Source: Solen grandis
Taxonomy: Eukaryota; Mollusca; Bivalvia; Adapedonta; Solenidae
Assembly (NCBI GenBank): GCA_021229015.1
Contig: CM037780.1
Location: forward strand, 68,579,587-68,643,586
Length of the DNA: 64,000 nt
Direction: 5' to 3'
Shown here: piece by piece, positions 49,665-58,235 of the stretch
Layout: every line of letters begins with the position of its first letter
Position numbering within the stretch: position 1 is the first letter of the stretch
The notes under the pieces: model-generated
The model's database searches: none
Told to the model about the DNA's origin: nothing
Seen by the model: the letters and a program-made list of their open reading frames with translations, nothing else
Made by a program: the position numbers and the translations under genes

Positions 49665-50079
49665 TAGGAGCTAAGTACGAGCCAAAGCGGTGGTATAGCT
49701 CGCATGTGATGGTATTTAAGGCATGCCCAACAAACGGATCTGCCTCGAGGTCAGCGGCCAGTAAAGCCTAATTATCGGCCGGAATCGGGAGCAGCCGGCT
49801 AGCCGCCATGGTGTAAAGCTGGAGTACAGGGGAGCAAAGAGTCTTGGTCATACTAGCCCCTAGTCGAGCCTCATATCGGGCGTAGAGCTTGTCGATGTCC
49901 TCATCGGAGATGCGGTCGATCTGATCTGCAGAAATCTCTTTGCCTATGTACTGCTTTGACCGTCCCCCATAGCGAGCGCGGCTAGCCTCTGTCTTTGCTC
50001 TTGTCGATCGCCCTTCGGCGAAGAAGAAACAGAAGTACCGCTGCGTCCCCGACGCATGCGCCAAATATGGCGGCAACAT
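49650..50079 (-). pseudogene. Small conserved protein of the virus-like element, broken
   Basis: The minus-strand frame from 50079 reads about 104 aa to a TAG at 49768-49770, then continues in the same frame with DLEADPFVGHALNTITCELY to about 49650. It contains charged helical stretches (SADQIDRISDEDIDKLYARY) and an SRLLPIPADN motif. It has no known domain that I can name. It lies just downstream of the ATPase fragment on the same strand, with convergent overlap on the polymerase tail. Most likely a structural or assembly protein; function unknown. Confidence 0.55.
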
Positions 50080-50118
50080 ATAGGCGTTTCATGCTAACAC
50101 TTGCTATATATAGCATAG

Positions 50119-50375
50119 CTACTTAGCTGCGAGGTGTTTTGGCAATCGTTCACGCACAGCAGACCTGTCGTCAGCGGGGATGATGTCATTTTCGCGCAGG
50201 CATTCATCAAAACTATCCCGGTCCTTGCAGTGAAAGAGCGCGACCCAACGCGTTTGCTCTCGGAGATCTTTGAGGACGGCATTGTACCTCTGAGCCAGGA
50301 CCCAGACCGATTGCTTGGCATGCCGGCCGCTGAATGCCAGCTCTGAGAGCATGTCCTTTTTCTTGGTGAGCTGAT
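50119..50375 (-). pseudogene. A32-like packaging ATPase, C-terminal fragment
   Basis: The minus-strand segment with SELAFSGRHAKQSVWVLAQRY resembles the region after Walker B in FtsK/HerA-type packaging ATPases (the S-GRH...Q pattern of A32-like enzymes). It is followed by LREQTRWVALFHCKDRDSF and a charged C-terminus ending at 50119. The Walker A and Walker B parts are absent: at about 50375 the sequence passes straight into the acidic N-terminus of the plus-strand gene that follows. The missing part is probably lost by deletion. The role in the family is pumping the genome into the capsid. Confidence 0.65.
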
Positions 50376-50378
50376 TAC

Positions 50379-51589
50379 TCAGATTACTTAGAAGGTGGCG
50401 AAGACATACCTCTGGAAGATTTCGGTGACCAGGAGTCGCTGGATTTGGCCGCGGACGATTTCGCAAACCATCGCTTTCCAATGAGTTACTCTTGGGTGCC
50501 GTAGATGGGTATTACAACGATTTGGGTGAGGGTCTACCTGCTGCAGGTCGGGACTACCAAAAATTTGAGATCGATAGAAAAGGTCGGCTCCGCCTGAGGG
50601 CCAACCTGGAAATTTATATAGTCAGCAGTCGAACTGGGAAACCTCTGAAGCTAACCACTGTAGCACGCAATAAAGAGGGCCGTGAAATTATCCGAGATAA
50701 GCTTGGCTTCTCGGACTGGGGGTTTGGCAAAAAGACTACTCTACCAACACAAGCTGTGGCCCAGATACCGCAGACTGATAGAGTGCTGGGCGACGTGGCC
50801 GCCGGAAGTCGTGAGGTGGCAGATGTTGACAGAGCAGCCTCGGCACTGTCTAAAGCGGAGGAGACCGCGTTGAAATCTATCGACGACCCGCCCATGGAAA
50901 TGTCAGTCCGAGCTAATGATGCGGTACCGAGAACTCCAAGGGCTCGATAAGGCTATGCGAACCCAGCGCGGTGAGCTTGTTAATAACCTGGCAAGGTTCT
51001 CTGAGCTCGACAGACACATTGACCGGGAAAATTAAAAACTCGGAGAGACAGATGATGAACCACAGAAACGGGAAATCAGACAGCGCATCGCTGCTCTCAA
51101 TGATGAGCGGGCCGCGAGGCTCGAGGCGGCTTCAGCCAACCTAGAAGCCCTCAGATCGCAGATCGGCCGGGTTCGGGAAACCTTTCGGCGAATGTTGCAT
51201 GAAGACAGCACGCTGGCTGAGCGGATCAAGACTCTCTTCCAAGAGCAAGGGATCATCATTGTATCCATCCTCACAGCAATCGGCACGCTCGTCCTAGCAC
51301 TAACAGGCGGTGGCAGCTGCACAGGCGGGGCTTCTCCCCCGCACCAACTGATAAAGGTGGGATCAAAGAATGGGTGAAAAAGCAGCTGAAAGCTCTCGCC
51401 ACCCTTCTCGGTAAACTTACGGGTAAGGCCGCGGCCACTATCCCCGGCATCATAGGCAGCGTGGTTTCATTGCTGTTGTCTGCCGCTGGCAATGCAGTGG
51501 GCTGGCTTGCCGAACACGCTTGGGCTCTGTTTCTCACCGTCGGCGGTCTGTTACTAGTTGCGACCCGCGAGTGGCTAGCGAAGCACTAA
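50379..51589 (+). pseudogene. Coiled-coil membrane protein of the virus-like element, frameshifted
   Basis: Reading-frame pieces in order: an acidic N-terminus (about 50379-50487, with PLEDFGDQESLDLAADDF), a basic/hydrophobic segment (50492-50950), a coiled coil (about 50950-51230, with NDERAARLEAASANLEALRS), a first hydrophobic segment (about 51250-51310, IIIVSILTAIGTLVLAL) and, after another frame change, a C-terminal part (51374-51589) with two more hydrophobic stretches (PGIIGSVVSLLLSAAG, LFLTVGGLLLVA). Frameshifts near 50485, 50945 and 51370, plus a TAA near 51035, break it. Two or three membrane spans suggest a virion-membrane or host-membrane protein; function unknown. Its stop overlaps the 3' end of the 467-aa gene by 15 bp, tail to tail. 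Confidence 0.6.
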
Positions 51590-52978
51590 CCAAAGGGCAA
51601 CTAGCCCGACGGCAATTCCGCCCACAACCAGGGCTTTTTTCTCATCGGAGTGTGCTCGCGCAGCTGCTACGTTGGCAGCAGGCAGGGTTGATGAACTCGT
51701 TGGCCGCGAAGTGGCCGTCGGTGGGTCCACCTGAAGCGGGCCTGCGATTTTACCATCATCGAAGCTGCCATGCTGTAGTCCCTGAACTAGAGGAGAGTTT
51801 ACAGTGACCGACGGACCGTCGGTCACTGCTTTGCTGTCAATCACGCCGATGGGGAGGTCGGGCGGAGCCTTCTGAATTTTGTTGTTGTAGCCAGCGATGC
51901 CTGGATTGATGTTAAGAAGCATGTCGCTCGAAGCCATGTACATTCTTGTTCCGAAGACCATGTTTAGCTCGCGCCCGGCGTACTGCAGAACGCTTTGGTA
52001 ACGGGCGATAGTGTCCTGGATGTCGACCGGAGAGTTGATCGCATCCTCCACTAGGGCTAGGAACTGCTTTTGGGCCTCGAAGCCACCCGATGCCTTGCCG
52101 ACGATCCTGGACTTGGTTTGCGACAGGGCGCCGAGCAGAGCCCACACGTAGGTCCGGATCGAGTCGTTGTTTCGCTCCATGCCAGCTTGAGTGAAGCATT
52201 TCGAGCCGTCCAACACGAACGTGCTCCAAGAGTCATCAACGCCGGGATCTTGTTCGATAAACTCAATGTGGGCCTTTTTAGGCGGTAGCCAGTCGCAAGA
52301 CGAAACCCCGCAATGACGGCCTCCAGAGACCTCCGAGCCGAACGTCATGTGCTCGGGGTCGAGGCTGCCGGCGTTCAGGCTGGCGACGTGTTGCGCCTGG
52401 CTGTCGTGCCGGAAGTCTGTCTGGGTCCACACAACGTGCCCCCTGATGTGAACATCCCCCAGGCCGCGGCTGTTGGGATACTCTTTCTGACGCCAGTTGG
52501 TCTGGGGATCAGTCCCAAATTCCTGGCAAAGCCGTTCATATGCTCTCCGGTCGTATGTTTTGTTCAGGGGATCCCGGGACGGGTCCTGTGGGAGGGCGCA
52601 TTTCATTTCCGTTAGAATACGGCGCGTGGTGTAGTAGACATGGAAGAGGTAGACAGACTGAATGAGAGGGGTGTCATGCCCTTCTGGCCCGTTCAGGTGG
52701 TCTTTGAATGAGACCCCGCAACCCGCCGTTGCGCACTTGACAGCAAAGTTCAGCTGGTTCTGCCAGAACTGCATCGGGCTTTTAGCCCAAGCTTGAACTG
52801 TGGCATCTGTTTTGACCCTGGGCAGACGGTACTGTCGCCAGATGTCGGGCATGTTTGCAAAGAAGACTTTGTTGGGGGCGGCCGCGATCATTAGGATGGA
52901 CAATTTACTAGCGAATAAATTCCGCTGATACCCCCCGGCCTTATACTTTGCACCGCTATTGAAGGTAAAGGCCTCCAT
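51575..52978 (-). CDS. Intact 467-aa protein of the virus-like element, C-terminal membrane anchor
   Basis: An uninterrupted ORF from the ATG at 52978. The N-terminal two thirds are Trp/Tyr/His-rich and look like a folded domain. Conspicuous segments are MQFWQNQLNFAVKCATAGCG, YLFHVYYTTRRILTEMKCAL, and a later helical stretch with RTYVWALLGALSQTKSRIVG. A Pro/Ser/Thr linker (about residues 410-440) leads to a single hydrophobic C-terminal segment (ALVVGGIAVGLVALWLVL). I cannot assign a known fold. Size, conservation of the frame and position next to the 190-aa gene suggest a virion or membrane component. It starts only 15 bp from the divergent 190-aa gene. Being intact among broken neighbours is notable. 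Confidence 0.75.
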   Translation of the reverse strand: MEAFTFNSGAKYKAGGYQRNLFASKLSILMIAAAPNKVFFANMPDIWRQYRLPRVKTDATVQAWAKSPMQFWQNQLNFAVKCATAGCGVSFKDHLNGPEGHDTPLIQSVYLFHVYYTTRRILTEMKCALPQDPSRDPLNKTYDRRAYERLCQEFGTDPQTNWRQKEYPNSRGLGDVHIRGHVVWTQTDFRHDSQAQHVASLNAGSLDPEHMTFGSEVSGGRHCGVSSCDWLPPKKAHIEFIEQDPGVDDSWSTFVLDGSKCFTQAGMERNNDSIRTYVWALLGALSQTKSRIVGKASGGFEAQKQFLALVEDAINSPVDIQDTIARYQSVLQYAGRELNMVFGTRMYMASSDMLLNINPGIAGYNNKIQKAPPDLPIGVIDSKAVTDGPSVTVNSPLVQGLQHGSFDDGKIAGPLQVDPPTATSRPTSSSTLPAANVAAARAHSDEKKALVVGGIAVGLVALWLVLR

Positions 52979-52993
52979 TGGGACTATATCAAG

Positions 52994-53566
52994 ATGTTTC
53001 AGACGATCGCTGATATCACTACAGGTCTAAAATACCTTCAAAAGCCGATCGACAACAGAGACGGATGTATCAGACTTGGTCTGCGGTCAATCGCATTCAC
53101 GGTTGGCTGGTACAACATCACGACAAGAGAGCGTGTGATCACACCCACCACAAATGGAAACAATAATGCATACTTTGTGGACCCGGGCCTTTGGACCTTT
53201 CAGCAGCTGCAAGAATACCTCATCGCTAAAGGAATCCGCGGTCTAGTCCTTAGGCTTAATAAAACAACCGGAATTCTCGAGCTTAAGGGGTTGATTGATA
53301 GGACGGATGGTTTGCTAGAGCTTCTAGGCTTTGAAAAGACTAGTACGCCATTTCTACGCCGTGGGAGGCGTCCGATTAATTTCAGCCCGCACAGGTTGTT
53401 GTTTATTCACCTGGAGCAGCTAAACACTACCGAGAACGCCTTGAACGGGACCCCCAGTAGTCTGCTCGCAGTTGTCGCGGTCGGTGGCTGGGCTTACGGG
53501 GATATCAAATCGTCCATATTCTCCAATCCCGAGTTCAAGCTCCTGAGACAGGGTACCATCTCATAG
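52994..53566 (+). CDS. Intact 190-aa protein of the virus-like element, possible minor capsid
   Basis: An uninterrupted ORF from ATG 52994. It is rich in beta-type sequence (LGLRSIAFTVGWYNI, RLNKTTGILELKG, SSLLAVVAVGGWAYGD), with no signal peptide or membrane span. The pattern would suit a single jelly-roll capsid or penton-like protein, which Polinton-type elements carry beside the main capsid gene, but I have no fold evidence. It is divergent from the 467-aa gene with 15 bp between start codons. The fibre gene follows downstream. Confidence 0.65.
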   Translation: MFQTIADITTGLKYLQKPIDNRDGCIRLGLRSIAFTVGWYNITTRERVITPTTNGNNNAYFVDPGLWTFQQLQEYLIAKGIRGLVLRLNKTTGILELKGLIDRTDGLLELLGFEKTSTPFLRRGRRPINFSPHRLLFIHLEQLNTTENALNGTPSSLLAVVAVGGWAYGDIKSSIFSNPEFKLLRQGTIS

Positions 53567-53639
53567 CTTTCTCTCTCAGTTAGAGACGAGCATGGTAACA
53601 TTATAAACAACCACGGTTTGCCGGTGATCGTCGTCCTTG

Positions 53640-55295
53640 AGGTAAAATAAGTATCTTTGGAAGGCGTGGTGGGGTTAAGGGACGCGCAGACTACGTTACC
53701 AGGGCTTACGTCGATGCGGTCGCTTCGCGACCGAGTGCGCAGACCTATCTATCACACTACATAAACAAGAGCTGTCCACAAGACAGCGCGCTCGACTTTT
53801 CTCAGTTCGCCATTAAAGAAAGGGCCAATCTTTGATGTTATTAGAGGTTGTTGCCCAACCCTATTTGCTATTTGTAAATACAGCCAAAAAATATCTAAGT
53901 ATAAAAGGGTAAAATTGAAAATACACTGCATATAGGATTATGGGCCCTGCCAGTAAAGTTGAGGTAGTGTGGGTAAACAATAAATAAGTATTCCAAGTTA
54001 TGGTGGAATACCTGTGATAGTATTTAAAATAAACAACTTTGTAAAAAAATTAACCATGATTTGGTTTTAAAAAGGGGCATAATTCAAGAAGTAGGGTTAT
54101 GGGCCTTGCTAGTAAGGCAGAGGTAGTGATGGAGAATAAGTACTTGAAGTTTCAGTCAAATACATGTGATAGTACAACTATGTAAAAAAATTACCATGAT
54201 TTTGGTTGTTTTCTAAGTATGAAAGTGGCATAACTTAAGAAGTAGTACAGCAAGAGTTATGGGCCTTGTTAGTAAGGTAGAGGTAATAATGGTGAATATG
54301 TACTTGAAGTTTCAGTTGAATACCGTAGATAGTATTGAAGATATACAACTTTGTAAAAACTTTAACCTTGATTTTGGCTGTTTTGTAAGTATGAAAGGGG
54401 CATAACTCCAAAAATAGGATAGCCAGGGTTGTGGGCCTTAGAAGTAAGGTAGAAGTGATGATGGTGAATAAGTATCTTAAGTTTGGGTGGAATACCTTTG
54501 ATAGTATTTAAGTTATTGATGTTTGAAAAAAACTTTAACCTTGTGTTGCAACGCCGACGCCGACGCTGACGCCGACGCCGACGCCCGAGTGACAGTATAA
54601 GCTCTCATTTTCTTCGAAAAGTCGAGCTAAAAAGACAGATGACGGTGAGGTGGACTTCGGGGGGGGGGGGGGGTCGGCTTATGAATGTCGGCGACTTCAA
54701 AGCGCTTACAGATGCGGTTTCGGCACAAATGGTCACGGATGGATGGAATAGAGTAAAAGAAGTACTTCGGAAAAACGGGAACACAGCTATGGAAGGTCAT
54801 CTTGACCTTAACGGTCACCGGATTGAGAATTTAGACATCCCGCACCGTTCGAGCGATGCTGCAAACAGATACTACGTCGACACTAAACTCAGTCAAATCC
54901 AAATTCCAAAGCCTGTAATAACTATAGTTGCAGAGGAACGTGGGCCCTTGGTAGGAGGGGAATTCGAATGGTCGCTCGGGTCAAACTCGGAAGGAAAGAG
55001 TCAGAGTAGAGTGGGCTACGTCATGATGAAAAAGGGGAAGATACTGGCTATGTCTCTGTCCGCGGCCGAACGTAATGGTCTCTCGGAGGATCAAGTGACA
55101 GTAGGCGTCACGGTTAATAGACAGTTTCGACAAGATTACGATATAACTAAGGCCCCGGGCTCTTTTTCAGCTAGCAAAACGTTTGGGCGGCCACTGGAAA
55201 GCGATAAGGGCGACATTATTAACTTTCAGACACGGGACACGAGCCGGTCTCACGCTTCGGGCGTAGTTGCACTGCTAATTGAACTAGAGATATAA
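53640..55295 (+). pseudogene. Fibre-like protein gene split by a repeat insertion
   Basis: The first part (about 53648-53764) reads KISIFGRRGGVKGRADYVT then RAYVDAV. The second part (54673-55295) has MEGHLDLNGHRIENLD followed by SSDAANRYYVD, the N-terminal repeat motif found in many phage and virus tail-fibre or spike proteins. After a short linker comes a beta-rich C-terminal domain of about 120 aa (ITIVAEERGPL to SGVVALLIELEI, stop 55293-55295). An element of about 870 bp (53765-54632) and a run of about 16 G separate the parts, so the gene is disrupted. The likely role was receptor or cell attachment of particles; this is inferred from the motif. Confidence 0.6.
53765..54632. mobile_element. 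Pearl-like element inserted in the fibre gene
   Basis: Starts with agagctgtccacaagacagc and gctcgactttt; ends with a CG-rich (gacgcc)n stretch, then aagctctcattttcttcgaa and aagtcgagct, giving sub-terminal inverted repeats. The core has about four direct units with aaaggggcataactcaagaa, agtaaggtagaggtagtgat and taagtacttgaagtttcag, spaced 155-175 bp. Its right end matches that of the element at 6567-7815. Being host-type repeat DNA inside a viral gene, it proves that the virus-like DNA has been resident in the nuclear genome. Confidence 0.75.
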
Positions 55296-55478
55296 AGTAT
55301 AAAAGCATAATGAAGGACGAAATGCAGCCTACGGCTCCTCCTCCAGAGGGTGATGACAACCGTCTTTATCCCGCACTGCTAATTGAACTAGAGATATAAA
55401 GTATAAAAGCATAATGAAGGACGAAATGCAGTCTACGGCTCCTCCTCCAGAGGGTGATGACAACCGTCTTTATCCCGC
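55271..55478 (+). repeat. 104-bp tandem duplication across a gene junction
   Basis: Two copies (55271-55374, 55375-55478) with one visible difference (cagcct/cagtct). Each spans the last codons of the fibre gene, the 14-bp spacer and the first codons of the next gene. The second copy is in frame with the downstream gene; the first would give a short chimeric peptide because 104 is not a multiple of 3. Confidence 0.9.
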
Positions 55479-55835
55479 CCTGCCCACTGAAGGTGATAGG
55501 CTCGCTTACTGCCTTCAGCAGATGACGCGCATCCAGGCAGAGCTCAAGCGCGAAGCCGAAAAACGAGCCGGTCTATGCAAGAAATATTAGCGTGGCATGA
55601 ACGCCGTGGATGGCGTCGACGCCGCTTTGGTGACAGCCGCTGCCGGACTGGGATATGGTGGGGTCGGACTATTATCAACGATTGTGGCCGCCCCAATCGC
55701 GTTGGGGTTGGAAGCCGGGTCTTTGGGATGTGCTGGCCTATGCGTCATAGGTAGGTTAGCTGGGCGGCGCCTAACCCATAAGTACGTAAAGCATCGACGC
55801 ATTGAGGCGATTGCCCGCGCAAAGCTGAATAGCAT
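55414..55835 (+). pseudogene. Small hydrophobic protein of the virus-like element, cut by gap
   Basis: ATG at 55414 (a duplicated ATG lies at 55310). The N-terminus is Pro-rich (APPPEGDDNRLYPALP), followed by a charged helix, an in-frame TAG at 55588-55590, then a Gly/Ala/Leu-rich hydrophobic region of two likely membrane spans (VGLLSTIVAAPIALGLEAGS, GCAGLCVIG) and a basic segment (RLTHKYVKHRRIEAIARAKL). The scaffold gap truncates it. Probably a membrane-associated virion protein; function unknown. Confidence 0.5.
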
Positions 55836-55935
55836 NNNNNNNNNNNNNNNNNNNNNNNNNNNNNNNNNNNNNNNNNNNNNNNNNNNNNNNNNNNNNNNNN
55901 NNNNNNNNNNNNNNNNNNNNNNNNNNNNNNNNNNN
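55836..55935. other. Assembly gap (100 N)
   Basis: Exactly 100 N. The left side is inside a virus-like gene; the right side is inside an unrelated minus-strand transposase-derived frame. Adjacency is unproven, and the rest of the virus-like element and the upstream lamin exons are missing between them. Confidence 0.95.
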
Positions 55936-55936
55936 A

Positions 55937-56650
55937 AACACATCATTAGCTTTTGCCATTATGTCATTCAACTTGGCCTCATCTTCTCTAACTTCCTTCT
56001 CTTTTTAATTTATTTTTCTTTCTTCATTTTCTAACATTTTTTTCATCCTTCTCCTTCTGTTCCTTCAGTTTGATTTTCCTTTTCAACGATAGCTCTGCCT
56101 CTTTCCTCTCTTTTTCCATTCTAGCTGAATACTTGCTGTATGCCTTTTTTTACATATAACTAGCATGTCCTTTGTGATTTGCACATCAAGTGCATTTTCA
56201 CCATGTATACCAACAGCATCTCTTGTTAGTCTAAGGCCATTTAATGACTCTTCTGATAAATTTGTTCTTTCCCCAGTCAACAACTTCTTGTTAATAGACA
56301 AACTACACTCTACATCTGCATTACCATGGCAAAGGCACCAGCATGATGCAACAAGCTTCTTCAGGTGTGGATATTTTAGTTTCCTGTTCATACTTTTCAA
56401 ACTGAAGATGTAGTTCCAGTACTGATCAATCCTTCTTAGTTCACCTGTCTCTTCATAGATCTTGTCTTCTGCAACATTCTCTGACATAAGAATCTTCAAT
56501 TCATCATGTGCCAATGTTGCCTCATCATCTGATAGACAGGGAACTAGTGTGGAGAGGTTCTTCAGATACTTGAAAGACACTTCCTGGTCACGGACCTCAG
56601 GATGCAAACACTTAGCTTTTGTGCCAGGTACACTGCTATTTCTGATATAA
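55937..56650 (-). pseudogene. hAT-like transposase-derived C-terminal fragment
   Basis: The minus-strand frame of about 174 aa contains a segment resembling the hAT C-terminal dimerisation region: KYPHLKKLVASCWCLCHGNA, DVECSLSINKKLL and SEESLNGLRLTRDAV (about 56190-56350). It then passes into a Lys/Glu-rich tail that loses frame near 56085 and continues (LSLKRKIKLKEQKEKDEKN) toward the gap. No zinc finger or catalytic core is present, so this is the C-terminal end of a longer gene. It may be a domesticated protein or a dead transposon. Confidence 0.5.
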
Positions 56651-56946
56651 ACTTCTTATACCCATCATCAATCCTTTTGTCTACCAGAGTCTAACTTCTT
56701 GAGAGTTTTGGGTGTTTCAGTACCAATTTCAATATCATTCAATTCCAGGCAATAATTATAATAATGATGCTAATTTTGGTGTACCAAAAATGAATCCTGT
56801 TCTTCTGTGATATAATGGATATCAGAGTGACACTAATTATGCATGTAATATCCTTAGACAGAAGAATGATTTATTTTTTAATACACCAACATGTTTTAAA
56901 TTAGTTAAATCAGCTGTGTTGCTCCACTGCTGCTAGTTTATTAAGC

Positions 56947-57187
56947 TTAACCCTTTCCCTCATATAGACTCATTTTGACGCACTCAATAGGTACCACATA
57001 AAGCCTGATCTGCAGAAATCCAAACTCAAACCTTACCAAATTTAATTGTAAAATCCTCATTACCAGACCACTGAGGAGCAACGAACAGCATAAAACCTGA
57101 TCAGCCTGCGAGTTACTCGCAGGCTGATCTGGTTTTATCCTGTTCGCATAGGTCTTTTCATGGTATCCTCTAGGAGGGAAAGGGTTA
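56947..57187. mobile_element. TTAA-flanked MITE, copy 1
   Basis: Bounded by ttaaccctttccctc and gagggaaagggttaa: TTAA target duplications and CCC-starting inverted ends, typical of piggyBac-type MITEs. An internal hairpin (gatcagcctgcgagttactc/gcaggctgatctg) lies near 57100. It is nearly identical in layout to 62623-62863. Confidence 0.85.
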
Positions 57188-57885
57188 ACTAAAAATAAAT
57201 GAGAAATTTTGGTTTGTCAAAAAAGGCTGATCATAACAAAGCAATTTACTGCAACCTAAGGCATCACCTAATCAACATCTGACATCTATTATGATATCTT
57301 TGATTGGTCAATACACCAGTTGCACCCAAAGTTTATCCCAGTATTAAACAGATTATCTTAAGGTCTAAATCTCTCATTTTAACCCATAACCGGGTATGCA
57401 TTAATTTCATGAAGCAATTCTTCCTGTTTTGACATGAAAACAAATAAAAACTGGAATAGACAATGGGTTCCCTCTGTTAATGCATCATTGGGAACAATAA
57501 GAAATAGGTCTGCAGTGTACAAATGCAAAGAAAAAAAAAAACTGAACTTTTATAACTTCTCGAAAAGCTTCCTTATAATTTCATTATTAACAAAAATATC
57601 TATGCTTAGTCAGAGAGGAGTTTGTGTGCAGTCAGCATGGGTCTATGGGGCCTCATCTTGATGAATCCATACAGCCATATCATAGGTTTATTTTCCTGCA
57701 ATTACACTAAGAAACTCTTTTAAAAAAAATTTAATTTTTTTGCCCCAATGAAAAAAAAAAAAAAAAAAAAGTAGGAATACTAGGAGAATTTTGTAAAAAT
57801 ATAGGAATACCTAAGTAGGAACATGACTAAAAAAAAGTATGAGTGCTTGACAGCCCGCATATAAGGCAAATAAGCCCCACCCTTG
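57188..57885. other. Non-coding DNA downstream in the myosin-I gene
   Basis: AT-rich, with A-runs near 57530 and 57750. It contains no recognisable myosin exon or other gene. Confidence 0.4.
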
Positions 57886-57889
57886 GCGG

Positions 57890-58235
57890 ACATGTTATTT
57901 TAAGGATTGGAATAATATTAGCAATCTCGGTTGAGGGTTACCCAAGAAACATCTGAACTAAAACACTTTGAAATCTGGCCAGTAGTTTTAAAGGAGATGA
58001 TTGTTAAAGTTTTCATATTTTTTTCTTTCTATCGCCATGGCAACCAGAGCTCTACATGAAACAAGTTTATTTTAGCAATTTTTGTGAAGGTTCTTCCGAA
58101 GATCATCCCTGCCAAGTTTAATCAAATTCTGTCCAGCAGTTTCCGATTTAAAGGAAATTGTCGACGACACACGAAGGAGGATGATGGGTAATCCTAATAG
58201 CTCACCATGAGCATGTTGTGCTCAGGTGATCTAAA
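57890..58235 (+). mobile_element. Truncated pearl-like element (right end)
   Basis: Ends with agcatgttgtgctcaggtga and tctaaaa, matching the right end at 20500-20533 (gagcacattgtgctcaggtgagctaaaa) and the preceding ttaaaggaaattgt phrase. Only a single core unit remains. Confidence 0.6.

Larger units (their letters stand above)
46880..55835. mobile_element. Virus-like (Polinton/adintovirus-related) element, partial and decayed
   Basis: A GC-rich block that contrasts with the AT-rich host DNA. It encodes a zinc-finger protein, family-B DNA polymerase, a minus-strand small protein plus packaging-ATPase fragment, a coiled-coil membrane protein, an intact 467-aa protein (-), an intact 190-aa protein (+), a fibre-like protein and a small membrane protein cut by the scaffold gap. 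Replication by polymerase B together with an A32-type packaging ATPase is the combination typical of Polinton/Maverick elements and adintoviruses. No integrase, maturation protease or recognisable double-jelly-roll capsid protein is visible. In-frame stops, frameshifts, internal deletions and one nested repeat insertion show that it is an endogenous, partly eroded copy. The right end lies beyond the gap. Confidence 0.75.

Noticed and set aside
46880..55835. Bacterial or phage contamination
   Set aside because: The block is contiguous with a lamin exon on one side and carries a host-type repeat inserted in its fibre gene, so it is resident nuclear DNA, unless the contig is chimeric.
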